Below, piece by piece: positions 15,314-15,554 of a stretch of DNA of 15,554 nucleotides. The translations under genes and the position numbers were made by a program. A model generated the notes under the pieces. The model made no database searches, was not told the DNA's origin, and was given only the letters and a program-made list of their open reading frames with translations. The stretch's first letter is position 1, and each line of letters opens with the position of its first letter. The DNA is from Thiotrichales bacterium. Its GTDB lineage: Bacteria > Pseudomonadota > Gammaproteobacteria > UWMA-0217. The stretch is taken from positions 1 through 15,554 of the forward strand of contig JANTGD010000040.1 of the NCBI GenBank assembly GCA_024763135.1, in the 5' to 3' direction.

Positions 15314-15554
15314 AACACCTGCGCTCTTTAGGAGAGAAAGTTATCTTTATGAAATATAATGAAAAATTTTTGAATCATCCGTAACCCCACCCCGTCCTTT
15401 ATTTGCAAACCATACGATTTTGGTTGCTTCAGCTAATACGTAAATTAAAAAAACGTTCATATAATAAAAACGGTATCTAGTACACCGACAAGTCCAAACT
15501 GTCTATATCAGCGCAAACCCACGCGTTCAGAACAAGGCATTGTTGCGAAGCCAT

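Larger units (their letters stand above)
15239..15554. other. Leader region of the cluster
   Basis: This 316-base region has no convincing gene. It holds a sigma-54-type promoter (15298-15313), a hairpin just downstream of the predicted transcript start (15246-15267), and an A/T-rich stretch (about 15335-15380 and 15440-15475) upstream of the promoter. The A/T-rich DNA would suit DNA bending between a sigma-54 promoter and upstream activator sites. No clear activator palindrome stands out; an imperfect pair GCAAACCA...TTGGTTGC near 15403-15427 is weak. A plus-strand frame near 15349 is only 11 codons long. Confidence 0.6.

Overview
This window looks like part of a Gram-negative, probably gammaproteobacterial, chromosome with mid-range GC. 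It has two-membrane secretion parts, lipoprotein signal peptides, a sigma-54 activator, and non-coding DNA full of short palindromic and MITE-like repeats. The species cannot be named from the sequence. No phage, plasmid, tRNA, rRNA or CRISPR signature is visible.

All seven convincing genes lie on the minus strand, so the cluster reads right to left. At the right edge (15239-15554) is a leader region with a good sigma-54 (-24/-12) promoter. It is followed by: a caspase-family lipoprotein with SEL1 repeats and a long coiled coil (15130-12476); a NodT/TolC-type outer-membrane lipoprotein (12464-11049); a membrane protein with two FHA domains (10994-8451); an HlyD-type periplasmic adaptor (8407-7037); and a cytoplasmic parvulin-like (PpiC/SurA-type) protein (6922-6170). 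After an 886-base repeat-bearing gap come an ABC exporter with two cNMP-binding-like domains and an active-looking C39 peptidase (5283-2191) and, overlapping it by four bases (ATGA), a sigma-54-dependent transcriptional activator (2194-887).

Together the genes encode a complete type I secretion machine: ABC exporter/C39 protease in the inner membrane, HlyD adaptor and outer-membrane factor. It carries unusual additions: a foldase-like protein, a phosphothreonine-reader (FHA) membrane protein, and a predicted envelope-anchored caspase-like protease. A sigma-54 activator encoded at the end of the cluster and a sigma-54 promoter at its head suggest self-contained regulation. The cyclic-nucleotide-domain/C39/ABC plus HlyD plus PpiC part recalls HetC-like exporter clusters known from cyanobacteria and some proteobacteria. 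The coupling to FHA and caspase modules is the part most worth following up. No cargo gene (RTX protein or double-glycine peptide) and no Ser/Thr kinase is visible, so the substrate and signal are unknown.

The left flank (1-886) has no convincing gene. It holds REP-like repeats, a strong plus-strand terminator, and a 146-bp MITE-like element. A hairpin repeat occurs three times in the window: twice in this flank (one copy inside the MITE) and once in the 5284-6169 gap. That gap also carries a perfect 21-bp inverted repeat.
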